DNA of 64,000 nt from Sphingomonas sp. QA11 (GTDB taxonomy: Bacteria; Pseudomonadota; Alphaproteobacteria; Sphingomonadales; Sphingomonadaceae), in the NCBI RefSeq assembly GCF_028473665.1, contig NZ_CP098774.1:1674001-1738000 (forward strand), written 5' to 3'. A model generated the notes under the pieces. That model ran no database searches. It was not told the origin of the DNA and saw nothing but the letters and a program-made list of their open reading frames with translations. This document shows, in pieces, positions 51,904 to 60,672 of the stretch. How positions within the stretch are numbered: the stretch's first letter is position 1; every line of letters starts with the position of its first letter. Made by a program: the position numbers and the translations under genes.

Positions 51904-54827
51904 GCGGCTGGCGCATCCCCTCGGGCGGCCTCGTCAACCGGAGCCGGCCCATTGCCTTTACCTGGGCGGGCCGGCGCTATTCGGGGTTTGCCGGCGATAC
52001 CCTCGCTTCGGCGCTGCTTGCCAACGGCGTCTCCATCATAGGGCGCAGCTTTAAATATCATCGCCCGCGCGGTCTCATCGCGGCAGGGCTGGAGGAGCCC
52101 AACGGCATCGTCCAGCTCGAGGCCGGGGAACACACGCAGCCGAACATCAAGGCGACGCAGATCGAGCTGTATGACGGGCTGGCAGCCGGGCCTGTCAACG
52201 CCAGGCCGAGCGCCGACTTCGACCTGATGGCGGTCAACGGCCTGTTCAAGCGGTTCATCCCGGCCGCTTTCTACTACAAGACCTTCATGTGGCCGCGATG
52301 GAGCCTGTTCGAGCCCTCGATCCGGCAGGCCGCAGGGCTGGGGGTCGCCCCCGACGCGCAAGATCCGGATCGCTACGAGCATCGCTTCGCCTTTTGCGAC
52401 ACGCTCGTCATCGGCTCCGGTGCCGCCGGGCTCGCCGCGGCGGAGCAGGCGGCGGACGGCGGCGGCCGGGTACTCCTCGTTGAAGCCGATGCCGAGCTTG
52501 GCGGCGGACTTCTTTTCGAGCCAGGCCTTGTCGAAGGATGCCACGCCGCCGATTGGCTTGCCGCGGCGCGTGCCGCGCTTGCAAGCCGTGCCAACGTCAC
52601 GGTGATGACGCGCACCATGGCGTTCGGTTTCTATGATCACGGCCTGATCGGCCTGGCGGAGCGGTTGACCGATCATCTTCCGCTCACGCACCGCAGCGGG
52701 CCAAGGCAGCGTCTCTGGAAGGTCCGCGCAGGGCGTGTCATCCTGGCGACCGGGGCCTTCGAACGGCCCATTCCCTTTGTCGGCAACGACCGGCCCGGCG
52801 TGATGCTCGCCTCGGCTGCGCAGACTTATGCGTTGCGTTACGGCGCGGCACCCGGCCGGCGCGTCGTCGTTGCGACCAACAATGACAGCGCTTATGCCGC
52901 AGCCTTCGCGCTTCACGACCGAGGTGTCGCGATCGCTGCGATCCTCGATACGCGCAAGCAGGCGAGCGACTGGGCCCATGCCGGTGCCGTCGAACGGTCC
53001 ATTCTGATCATGATGGAAACGACGCCCCTCAAAGCGTCAGGGGCACGTGGCGTCAGAAGCCTCCAGGCCGAAGGGCTCGATGGAAGGCGCAGGCAGAAGA
53101 TCACCTGCGATGCCGTGCTGATGTCAAATGGCTGGAACCCGGCGGTTCATCTTCATTCGCAATCGGGCGGGTCGCTTTCCTTCCACCACGGGCTGCAAGC
53201 CTTCGTGCCCCTGCAGGCGGTGCAGGATTCGGTCAGCGTCGGTGCGGCTGCGGGCATCTTCGCGATCGACGCGGCGATGGCAAGCGGCCGAGCGGCCGGT
53301 GGGGGTGAGCCGATCTCGACAGGTGAGGCGGGGATGGTAGGACCGACCCGCCATTTCGCCAATGGCGACGCGGGTGCCGCGAGCGCCTGGGTGGACTATC
53401 AGAATGACGTGACCGTCGGTGACGTTCACCTCGCCGCCCGCGAGAATTTCCGGTCGGTCGAGCATCTCAAGCGCTACACCACGCTCGGCATGGCGTCCGA
53501 CCAGGGGAAGACATCGAACGTCACGGGGATCAGTATACTTTCCGATCTGATCGGCAAGTCAGCGTCGGCGATCGGGACGACGAAGTTCCGCCCGCCATTC
53601 GATCCCGTCACCATCGGGGGCTTCGCCGGACGCGCGGTCGGGGATAATCTCGCGCCTCGCACCCGTCCCGCGGCGCACGACCGCGCTGTGGCGGCGGGCG
53701 GCAGCTTCGAGAATTACGGAAGCTGGCTGCGCGCTGCCTGTTTCCCTCGTGCCGGCGAGAATGAACATCAGGCAATCGCACGCGAGGTGTTGAACGTGCG
53801 CAAGTCTGTCGGCCTCTTCGATGCATCGCCGCTCGGCAAGATCGAGGTCAAGGGGCCGGATGCAGCGGAGTTCCTGCAGCGTATCTATGCGAACGGCGTC
53901 AAGACACTCAAGGTTGGTAACTGCCGATACGGCCTGATGCTGAACGAGAACGGCATCGTCTTCGACGACGGGGTGTTTGCGCGACGCGCGCCCGATCATT
54001 TTCTGGTCGGCACGACGAGCGGTCATGCCGGTGCGATCGCCGACACACTGATCGAATGGCTTCAATGCGAATGGACTGATCTGCGGGTGGCGGTCGAGAA
54101 TGTGACCACCAACTGGGCGGTGATGAACGTCGCCGGGCCGCGCGCGCGAGACGTGCTGGACGCTGTCGGTACCGATATCGACCTCTCCCGTGAGGCCTTT
54201 CCGCACATGGCCTGTCGCGAAGGCACGGTCTGCGGGGTTGAGGCTCGGATCGAGCGCGTCAGCTTCACCGGTGAGCTCTCTTACGAGATCGCGGTGCGCT
54301 GGGGGCACGGCGCCGCGCTCTGGGATGCCCTTATGGCGGCGGGGCTGCCGTTCGGGATCGCTCCGTTCGGGATAGAATCGCTCATGGCGATGCGGATCGA
54401 GAAGGGCTTTCTCCATGTCGGGTCCGACACCGACGGCATCACCATGCCTCAGGACATCGGCTTCGGAGGCATCGTCGCGAAAAAGACCGATGACTTCGTC
54501 GGGCGGCGTTCGACCATGCGGCCAGACGGCCTGCGCGCCGACCGCCGCCAGTTCGTCGGCCTCGAAGTCACCGACGGCGGGCCGGCGCTTGAGGCTGGCG
54601 CGCATGTCCTGCCCGCTGAAGCGACAGCGCCCGGGAGAAGTCAGGGCTGGGTCACCTCATCGGTCGCTTCGCCGACTCTCGGCCGGCCGGTCGCGATGGC
54701 GCTGATCGAGCGCGGCCGGGAGCGCATGGGGGAAGCGGTGAAGATCTGGGACATCGGCCGATGGCGCGAGGCGCGGATCGCCGATCCCCATTTCTACGAT
54801 CCTTCAGGAGACCGCCTCGATGGCTGA
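51900..54827 (+). CDS. soxA: sarcosine oxidase, subunit alpha
   Basis: The large subunit, 975 residues. Domains in order: an N-terminal ferredoxin-like Fer2_4 segment (RYSGFAGDTLASALLANGV), a NAD(P)/FAD-type Rossmann domain (DTLVIGSGAAGLAAAEQAA near residue 165), and a C-terminal GCV_T-like domain (VGLFDASPLGKIEVKGPDA; then SYEIAVRWG) that binds tetrahydrofolate and forms 5,10-methylene-THF. The ATG at 51900 overlaps the soxD stop; an upstream in-frame codon at 51810 lies within soxD and is rejected. The length is normal for the family. Confidence 0.95.
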   Translation: MSGWRIPSGGLVNRSRPIAFTWAGRRYSGFAGDTLASALLANGVSIIGRSFKYHRPRGLIAAGLEEPNGIVQLEAGEHTQPNIKATQIELYDGLAAGPVNARPSADFDLMAVNGLFKRFIPAAFYYKTFMWPRWSLFEPSIRQAAGLGVAPDAQDPDRYEHRFAFCDTLVIGSGAAGLAAAEQAADGGGRVLLVEADAELGGGLLFEPGLVEGCHAADWLAAARAALASRANVTVMTRTMAFGFYDHGLIGLAERLTDHLPLTHRSGPRQRLWKVRAGRVILATGAFERPIPFVGNDRPGVMLASAAQTYALRYGAAPGRRVVVATNNDSAYAAAFALHDRGVAIAAILDTRKQASDWAHAGAVERSILIMMETTPLKASGARGVRSLQAEGLDGRRRQKITCDAVLMSNGWNPAVHLHSQSGGSLSFHHGLQAFVPLQAVQDSVSVGAAAGIFAIDAAMASGRAAGGGEPISTGEAGMVGPTRHFANGDAGAASAWVDYQNDVTVGDVHLAARENFRSVEHLKRYTTLGMASDQGKTSNVTGISILSDLIGKSASAIGTTKFRPPFDPVTIGGFAGRAVGDNLAPRTRPAAHDRAVAAGGSFENYGSWLRAACFPRAGENEHQAIAREVLNVRKSVGLFDASPLGKIEVKGPDAAEFLQRIYANGVKTLKVGNCRYGLMLNENGIVFDDGVFARRAPDHFLVGTTSGHAGAIADTLIEWLQCEWTDLRVAVENVTTNWAVMNVAGPRARDVLDAVGTDIDLSREAFPHMACREGTVCGVEARIERVSFTGELSYEIAVRWGHGAALWDALMAAGLPFGIAPFGIESLMAMRIEKGFLHVGSDTDGITMPQDIGFGGIVAKKTDDFVGRRSTMRPDGLRADRRQFVGLEVTDGGPALEAGAHVLPAEATAPGRSQGWVTSSVASPTLGRPVAMALIERGRERMGEAVKIWDIGRWREARIADPHFYDPSGDRLDG

Positions 54828-55404
54828 CACCGCTTCGACGCTGCTCGCGCGCGCCGCGCCGGTCGCCACCGGCATCCGCGCGCATGGCTTCGTCCTCGAT
54901 TTCGAGCCGTTCCTAGGTGTAGTGAAGTTGAATCTGCTCGAGGATGGCGCGATCCGGAGAGTAGCGCTTGTACTAGGCGCTACTCTGCCATCCGCCTGCC
55001 GTGAAATAACGATCGGCTCCGTCTCCTGCGCGTGGCTCGGACCGGCCGAATGGATGCTGACCGGGCGCGAAGCGCATATCGCGCCGCTGGTCGAGCGTTG
55101 CCGTGCGGCGGCGGGGGATGAGGGTCTGGTCGTCGACCTGACTCATGGCCGCGCCAGTTATATCCTGTACAGACGCGGCGCACGCGATGCGCTTTCCACC
55201 TATTGCCCGCTCGATCTCAGCGACGAGGCCATGCCTGTCTCAAGTGCCGTGCGGTCGCTCCTTGGCGATGCGCCCCTGTTCGTCGCCCGGCTGAGCGATC
55301 GTGACGGCCATCCAGCGTTTCGTCTGATGCTCGACCAGACCATGGCGACCTACGCCCGGCGCCTCTTCGCTGCCCTTGATCAAGCTCCAGGAGTCAATGC
55401 GTGA
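54820..55404 (+). CDS. soxG: sarcosine oxidase, subunit gamma
   Basis: A 194-residue gamma subunit, weakly conserved as usual. SCAWLGPAEWMLTGRE, VDLTHGRASYILYRRGARD and YCPLDLSDEAMP are the recognisable SoxG segments, a truncated relative of the GcvT fold. The ATG overlaps the soxA stop by eight bases, and the stop overlaps the purU GTG. Its role is structural in the heterotetramer. Confidence 0.9.
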   Translation: MADTASTLLARAAPVATGIRAHGFVLDFEPFLGVVKLNLLEDGAIRRVALVLGATLPSACREITIGSVSCAWLGPAEWMLTGREAHIAPLVERCRAAAGDEGLVVDLTHGRASYILYRRGARDALSTYCPLDLSDEAMPVSSAVRSLLGDAPLFVARLSDRDGHPAFRLMLDQTMATYARRLFAALDQAPGVNA

Positions 55405-56243
55405 CCACCTCCCATCTCGTACTCAAGTTTCGCGCACCGGACAGGCCGGGGATCATCGCCAGAATCGCCCCTCTTGTTGCCGCTCAGGGCTGCGATATCC
55501 GCGAAGCGGCGGTCTATGGCGATCCCGACACCGGGTCGTTCTTCTCGCGCATGGGGCTGATCAGCCCACTCGACCGGGATTCGCTTGCCGCCGTCATCGC
55601 GCCAGCAGCCGAAGACCTCCATCTTGAATGGGACCTCCAGGACCTTGGCCGCAAGATCCGCGTTCTCCTTGCCGTCTCGAAGTTCGGTCATTGCCTCGTC
55701 GACATCATCCACAAGCGGGAAATCGGCCAGCTCCCCATCGACATCGTGGGTGTCGTCTCCAACCACGACTCCATGCGTCGGACGGTCGAGTGGCATGGTA
55801 TTCCTTATCATCACTTGCCGACGACCGACGGCAAAGCCGCGCAGGAAGCACAGTTCATCGAGCTGATCGAACAGACGGGGGCGGAACTTACGGTGCTGGC
55901 GCGCTACATGCAGATTCTCTCCGACGACATGTCGCGGGCGCTGTCCGGCCGGTGCATCAACATCCACCACAGTTTCCTGCCGAGCTTCAAAGGCGCCAAA
56001 CCCTATCATCAGGCACATGGGCGCGGTGTAAAGCTGATCGGCGCGACCGCGCACTTCGTCACGGCCGATCTCGACGAGGGGCCGATCATCGAGCAGGATG
56101 TGCGCCGCGTCACCCACGCCGTCACCGCCGACGAGATGGTTGAGATTGGACGCGAGATCGAAGCCTCGGTCCTCTCGCGCGCCATTCGCTGGTACGCTGA
56201 GCATCGCATCTTCCAGAACGGCTCCAAGACGGTGATCCTGTGA
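55401..56243 (+). CDS. purU: formyltetrahydrofolate deformylase
   Basis: A 280-residue enzyme hydrolysing 10-formyl-THF to formate and THF. The N-terminal ACT domain (HLVLKFRAPDRPGIIARIA) is followed by a formyltransferase-type domain with HCLVDIIHKREIG, YMQILSDDMS, and the catalytic INIHHSFLPSFKGAKPYHQA with His and downstream Asp. In a sox operon it disposes of the C1 units that sarcosine demethylation loads on tetrahydrofolate. Other organisms also place glyA or folD in this operon; neither is present here. GTG start, overlapping soxG. Confidence 0.93.
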   Translation: MTTSHLVLKFRAPDRPGIIARIAPLVAAQGCDIREAAVYGDPDTGSFFSRMGLISPLDRDSLAAVIAPAAEDLHLEWDLQDLGRKIRVLLAVSKFGHCLVDIIHKREIGQLPIDIVGVVSNHDSMRRTVEWHGIPYHHLPTTDGKAAQEAQFIELIEQTGAELTVLARYMQILSDDMSRALSGRCINIHHSFLPSFKGAKPYHQAHGRGVKLIGATAHFVTADLDEGPIIEQDVRRVTHAVTADEMVEIGREIEASVLSRAIRWYAEHRIFQNGSKTVIL

Positions 56244-56407
56244 GCATCCAGCGGGGGGAAGCATTCTGAAATCATGCCCACCATGGTGTCAGGGAAACGC
56301 ACCGCCTCGATCATCGCGAGGGCGGATTTCCCCGCTGCCCGCCACCAGCGTGGTGGCGACACGATCGCCAATGCATTGCACCAAACCAGGACTGTAGGAT
56401 GACGCTA

Positions 56408-58165
56408 TCAGGAGCCGGGCCGCCGCGCCATTGCATCGGAAATTTCCTGCTTGAAACCTGTTGGCCGCACGAAACAGGTCCAGCCAGCGTCAGTGTGATT
56501 CTGGGCGAGCTCTTTCGCTTTCGGGGCGCAGAAATCTGAATCGTTTTCCGCGTAGAAAGGAAGATAGTCCTTACCGCCTTTTTGATAAACAACCGCGCAA
56601 GCGAATTGAGTGGGGCCGTCGCCGAATACCGTGAAGATCGAGCGCTGGTCGAGGCGAGTCTTTTGTTCACCGGCAAGCGTCGGTTGAGGGACCTGGGCCA
56701 CGGATTCTTCCGCAACATCACCAGCGCAGAGATATGCATCGGCACGCGATTCCGCCTTGGTGTTCTGGCGGCCGGCAGCGCGGGCCTCCCGATCCTTCTG
56801 AATAGCCTCAGCAATCACCTGCTGCGTCCCGGCCTCGGTGCCGAGGTACGTGACCACGATGGCCGGCACGATCGTCGCCTGATTGGTCCAGCCGCTAAGC
56901 GGTGCGGTGATCACCCACTGGTCGTGGAATATCGCCATGGCGTTCACGCCGGGAATCTTGGCGATGCCGTTCATCACCGGGCCGTTCTCGGAAATAAGCC
57001 AGTTTCCCTCGCCCGAGCTGGCGAGGCCGACATAGGAATAGCGAGGATCGACCTTACTGATATCGATGATTGGCTCGTTTGCGTCGTTGCGGAGGAAATT
57101 CCCCTGAGCATCGAGCTTGAACCATTCCTTCGGCGGCGCGCAACTGGCCCCGGATGCCGGCACGGCCAGGGTGCAGAAGGAGCCTTCGGTTGGGGATTTT
57201 ACGTTCTCCGCCAAATCCTGCCCGCCGGTGAATTGCCGATAGCCATCCTGGATCACCATCATGCCGCCGGCCTTCAAGAAGCCATCTCTGACGGCGTCGC
57301 CATCGCCTCCGGCGGCAGCTACCGCGAGGCCACCGATGGCACCCGCGACGATCGCTTTCTTTGCGATATCCGGTGCGGGATTCGCCGCATCGACCGGCAT
57401 CCCGCTCACCGCGCTCAGCCCCGCGCTTGTCGCGCCACTAATGATTCCAGCCTTGATCGCGAGGCCGACGTCGCCATCGGATGCGCGATAAGCGTACCAG
57501 GCAGAATACGCTGCCGCGCCGCCCGGGCCGCCGTAAGCGGCGGCCGCCGCTGCGCCGACGGTATTGGCGAGAGAACTTTCCTGGGCAAGCTGCGCTGCAC
57601 GCCCCTCCTCCGCCGTCAGCGGATCTACGGCTGAATGCCAAAGGGCGTCAGCAAATTTGCCTTCTCGCAAGCGCTTCTCCGTCGCGCTCATCATAACCAG
57701 CGTATCGTCTGCTTTAGCCACAAAGTATTTGCGGAGGGCGGTCCCAAGCTCGTTGACATTCTCGACGGCTCGCCCGGCCTCTGCAACCGCGTCATCCTTT
57801 GCCTTGGCTATTGTCGCCGCCGTGTCGGCACCGGCATTGCGGCCCGCGCGGTAGACATTGGTAGCAACCGTGCCGCCCGTATGCAGAACTTCCCCGACAG
57901 GCTGGCCGATCGCCTTGCCCGTCCGGCTGGTGATATCCGTAACTGTATCCACTGGATTGCCGACCGTAACGCGCGGGGTCCCAATGACGATGCGCGGGCG
58001 AACGACCGTTATCCGGGGGTTTCCTATAGTCACGCGGGGCTTGCCAACCGTGACTCGTGGCTTCCCGACGGTGATCCTTGGTTTGCCGATCCTGCAACAT
58101 GCCGCGGCATCTGCCGCTGGTATAACCACGGCAATGATGAGACCGGATAAAAGATAGAATTGCAT
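56408..58165 (-). CDS. secreted protein of unknown function with heptapeptide repeats (585 aa)
   Basis: I do not recognise a family. The start is an N-terminal signal peptide (MQFYLLSGLIIAVVIPAADA) with GAAGGGG upstream of the ATG. Residues 27-75 then comprise seven heptads of the form G-x-P-R-[IV]-T-[VI]. A helical, alanine- and charge-rich region follows (about 80-200), then a Gly/Ala-rich region with hydrophobic stretches (AAAAAYGGPGGAAAY; GAIGGLAVAAAGGDG) resembling the pre-toxin regions of exported proteins. The C-terminal ~270 residues form a globular part with paired cysteines and the phrase VNAMAIFHDQW, reminiscent of HD-containing C-termini of polymorphic secreted proteins. No neighbours in an operon. 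Confidence 0.75.
   Translation of the reverse strand: MQFYLLSGLIIAVVIPAADAAACCRIGKPRITVGKPRVTVGKPRVTIGNPRITVVRPRIVIGTPRVTVGNPVDTVTDITSRTGKAIGQPVGEVLHTGGTVATNVYRAGRNAGADTAATIAKAKDDAVAEAGRAVENVNELGTALRKYFVAKADDTLVMMSATEKRLREGKFADALWHSAVDPLTAEEGRAAQLAQESSLANTVGAAAAAAYGGPGGAAAYSAWYAYRASDGDVGLAIKAGIISGATSAGLSAVSGMPVDAANPAPDIAKKAIVAGAIGGLAVAAAGGDGDAVRDGFLKAGGMMVIQDGYRQFTGGQDLAENVKSPTEGSFCTLAVPASGASCAPPKEWFKLDAQGNFLRNDANEPIIDISKVDPRYSYVGLASSGEGNWLISENGPVMNGIAKIPGVNAMAIFHDQWVITAPLSGWTNQATIVPAIVVTYLGTEAGTQQVIAEAIQKDREARAAGRQNTKAESRADAYLCAGDVAEESVAQVPQPTLAGEQKTRLDQRSIFTVFGDGPTQFACAVVYQKGGKDYLPFYAENDSDFCAPKAKELAQNHTDAGWTCFVRPTGFKQEISDAMARRPGS
57941..58087 (-). repeat. seven tandem 21-bp repeats encoding GKPRVTV-like heptads
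   Basis: Seven successive 21-bp units encode GKPRITV, GKPRVTV, GKPRVTI, GNPRITV, VRPRIVI, GTPRVTV and GNPVDTV. The first three are nearly identical and later ones drift, as expected for tandem duplication followed by divergence. The regular Pro/Gly and alternating beta-branched residues suggest an extended or beta-solenoid segment just after the signal peptide. Confidence 0.85.
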
Positions 58166-58571
58166 TGTTGCCCCTTCGTCGATGCAATCGAGTAGGTGGT
58201 ACGCAACTGGCGATACGCGAACGTCGCGCGCAGAGAACTAAAGATAAAACAGGCGGCGGCAAGCCCAACGCACCGCAACGACAGGTCCACACCGCCAGAT
58301 CCTCCCCAGATAGTTACGGAACATCGTCGCGGACGGGCTTTAGCACCCTTCACGGAGCGATTTACGACTCGATATCAAGGCGAACCGGGTGAAGGAGCGG
58401 GCTATTTGCGGCAAAGCGGTGCGCGCATATCGTCCCGTTGACCGTTTCGAGCCAAAAATGGCGCGCGTCTGCAGCCTTGGACAGGGGCGAAGGTCACGGC
58501 GCTTGTGATGACAGAGGATCGCGTACCGACCCTCGGACCGCCAGAAAATGGCTGTTTTCTAAAACTTACCT
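58166..58571. other. 406-base non-coding stretch between secreted-protein gene and tRNA-Asn
   Basis: I see no convincing gene. Short frames exist but lack ribosome-binding sites and familiar sequence. It must hold the promoter of the minus-strand secreted-protein gene. Just past the tRNA 3' end, AGAAAA and TTTTCT (about 58550-58562) can form a short A/T stem that may end tRNA transcription. No integrase or duplicated tRNA end was found, so there is no direct evidence for an integrated element. Confidence 0.4.
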
Positions 58572-58646
58572 TGGCTCCCCGGGCCGGATTCGAACCAGCG
58601 ACCATTCGATTAACAGTCGAACGCTCTACCACTGAGCTACCGGGGA
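58572..58646 (-). tRNA. tRNA-Asn (anticodon GTT)
   Basis: The 75-nt cloverleaf folds as follows: acceptor TCCCCGG pairs with CCGGGGA, D-arm GCTC-AGTGGTA-GAGC, anticodon loop CTGTTAA with GTT, variable loop, T-arm with TTCGAAT, and an encoded 3' CCA. All stems pair. The acceptor stem and GTT anticodon agree with bacterial tRNA-Asn. Confidence 0.95.
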
Positions 58647-58748
58647 ATGCCGGGTTTCCGCTGGGCTCAGCCCCGCGGGAGGCGCGCCTATAGCAGCGGG
58701 GTTTCGCAGTTTGCAAGGCCCTGCGACCAAAGAATTGAGGACCCGAAA

Positions 58749-59522
58749 TCAGGCGATGAATTGCTCCATCGTTATCCGGTCGTCGAGGGCATGCTCGGGG
58801 TCGAACAACAGGGTCAGTTCGCGCGTCCGGTCGATACCGACGTCCACCCGGGCCACCTCGCGGATCTCGCGCTGATCAGCGACGGCGCTGACCGGACGCT
58901 TAGCGGGTTCCAGCACGCGCAGCGTAATACGAGTCTTGTCAGGCAGGATGGCACCACGCCAGCGTCGCGGGCGGAACGGGCTGATCGGGGTCAGCGCGAG
59001 CAACGCGGAGCCGAGCGGCAGGATCGGGCCCTGTGCCGACAGGTTATAGGCGGTCGACCCGGCCGGCGTGGCCACCAGGATGCCGTCACAGGCGAGTTCG
59101 TCGATCACCACGCGTTCGTTGACGGTCACTTCCAGCTTCGCGGTCTGGCGCGTTTCGCGCAGCAGCGAGACTTCGTTGATCGCGGGTAGGGTGAAGACTT
59201 CCCCATGCACCGTCTCAGCGATCATATGGAGCGGGATAACTTTGAACTCCTTGGTCCGCGACAGTCGCTCATCCAGCCCGTGGCGCCGCCATTCGTTCAT
59301 CAGGAAGCCGACGGTGCCGAGATTCATGCCGAACACGGGCACGACCGGCTTGCGGCGCTCAAGCATGGCGTGAAGCGTCTGCAGCATGAAGCCGTCGCCG
59401 CCCAGCGCGACGATCATCTCCGCATCCTCGACCGGCACCCAGTCATAGGTGTCGGCGAGCTCAGCGGCCGCGGCTTGCGCCGGCGGCGTTGGAGAGGCGA
59501 CCAGCGCCCGGCGAATTGTCAT
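58749..59522 (-). CDS. nadK: NAD kinase
   Basis: ATP-dependent kinase making NADP from NAD, 257 residues. The diagnostic GGDG (residues 41-44, in IVALGGDGFMLQTLH) is followed by GMNLGTVGFLMN, NEVSLLRE and DGILVATPAGSTAYNLSAQG, the substrate-binding NE/D motif. The length is typical of alphaproteobacterial NadK. It lies ten bases after moaA on the same strand, so the two may be co-transcribed although functionally unrelated. Confidence 0.95.
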   Translation of the reverse strand: MTIRRALVASPTPPAQAAAAELADTYDWVPVEDAEMIVALGGDGFMLQTLHAMLERRKPVVPVFGMNLGTVGFLMNEWRRHGLDERLSRTKEFKVIPLHMIAETVHGEVFTLPAINEVSLLRETRQTAKLEVTVNERVVIDELACDGILVATPAGSTAYNLSAQGPILPLGSALLALTPISPFRPRRWRGAILPDKTRITLRVLEPAKRPVSAVADQREIREVARVDVGIDRTRELTLLFDPEHALDDRITMEQFIA

Positions 59523-59532
59523 TGGGGTATTC

Positions 59533-60528
59533 TCATCCGCCGGTGACGCTCATGTGGCGCGACACCGCCGGCGTCGCGGCGGCGATATCGAAATCGTGAC
59601 GCGCCGGCTTGGTCGCCATCGCACGGTCAAGAGCAGCGTCGAGGCCGGCCAGTCCGCCCTCGCGCAGCGCGCGTTTCAGGTCGACCCGGTCGTCATGGCC
59701 GAGGCAGGTATAGAGAATACCCTCGGTCGTCAGGCGTACACGGTTGCAGGTGTCGCAGAAATTGGCGGTGAGCGGCGAGATCAGGCCGAGCCGGCGCTCC
59801 GTCCCGCCGACACGCCAATAGCGTGCCGGGCCGCCGCTGCGATGCGTGTCGCTGACCAGTGGGAAGCACCCGGAAAGGTCGTCGAATATTCGAGTGAGGG
59901 GCACGAAACGGTCGGCGCGGTCCTCATCGATTGCGCCGAGCGGCATGGTCTCGATCAGCGAGAGGTCGAAGCCATGCTCCACGCACCAGTCGAGCATCGG
60001 CGCGACCTCGGTATCGTTGAGGCCCCTCAGCGCGACCATGTTGATCTTGACCGAGAGACCAGCATCGCGCGCGGCGAAGATGCCGCCGATCACACGTTCC
60101 ACGTCGCCGTGGCGCGTGATGTAGCGGAACGTCTCCGGATCGCGGCTGTCCAGGCTGACATTGATGCGCCGGATACCGGCCTCGATCAGGTCGCCGGCAT
60201 GGTCGGCAAGGCGATTGCCGTTGGTCGTCATGGTCAGCTCGTCGAGCCCGGCACCTACATGATATCCGAGCCGCCGGACCAAGTCGCCCACGTCGCGGCG
60301 AACCAGGGGCTCCCCCCCGGTTAGACGTATCCTAGTGATGCCGCGCGCGATGAAGCGTTCAGCGATCACCGCGATCTCGTCCAGGCTCAGCAGGGCGGTG
60401 CGGGGCAGGAAAGTCATCTGCTCGGCCATGCAATAGCGGCAGCGCAGGTCGCAGCGGTCCGTCACCGAGATCCGCAGATAGCTGATCGTGCGGCCATGGC
60501 GGTCGATCAGGGCGGGGGCGCAGGCCAT
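59533..60528 (-). CDS. moaA: GTP 3',8-cyclase (molybdenum cofactor synthesis)
   Basis: Radical-SAM enzyme that with MoaC converts GTP to cyclic pyranopterin monophosphate. The N-terminal cluster motif is intact (Cys26, Cys30 and Cys33 in DRCDLRCRYC), as are RLTGGEPLVRRD and the C-terminal second 4Fe-4S site CDTCNRVRLTTEG with a third Cys in ILYTCLG. The protein ends in Gly-Gly (MSVTGG), as MoaA proteins require for activity. 331 residues, normal length. Divergent from the EAL-domain gene. Confidence 0.96.
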   Translation of the reverse strand: MACAPALIDRHGRTISYLRISVTDRCDLRCRYCMAEQMTFLPRTALLSLDEIAVIAERFIARGITRIRLTGGEPLVRRDVGDLVRRLGYHVGAGLDELTMTTNGNRLADHAGDLIEAGIRRINVSLDSRDPETFRYITRHGDVERVIGGIFAARDAGLSVKINMVALRGLNDTEVAPMLDWCVEHGFDLSLIETMPLGAIDEDRADRFVPLTRIFDDLSGCFPLVSDTHRSGGPARYWRVGGTERRLGLISPLTANFCDTCNRVRLTTEGILYTCLGHDDRVDLKRALREGGLAGLDAALDRAMATKPARHDFDIAAATPAVSRHMSVTGG

Positions 60529-60672
60529 ATGCAGGAGCTAAGCCTTCACGGGGGCGCTAACAACCCCGTTTGGCATATGGGGTTCTTGTGGCCCCGGCAT
60601 CGTCCGAGCCTTGTTCTTCCCGGCCAAAGCTCGGAAGAAGGCGGCAGCGGTCCCTCGACAAGCGCAGGACGA

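Noticed and set aside
56582..57634. 350-codon plus-strand frame opposite the secreted repeat protein
   Set aside because: The minus-strand gene has a ribosome-binding site, signal peptide and regular repeats; the plus-strand frame has none of these.
58166..58646. tRNA-Asn as attachment site of an integrated island
   Set aside because: No integrase, no excision gene and no second copy of the tRNA 3' end was found in the window.
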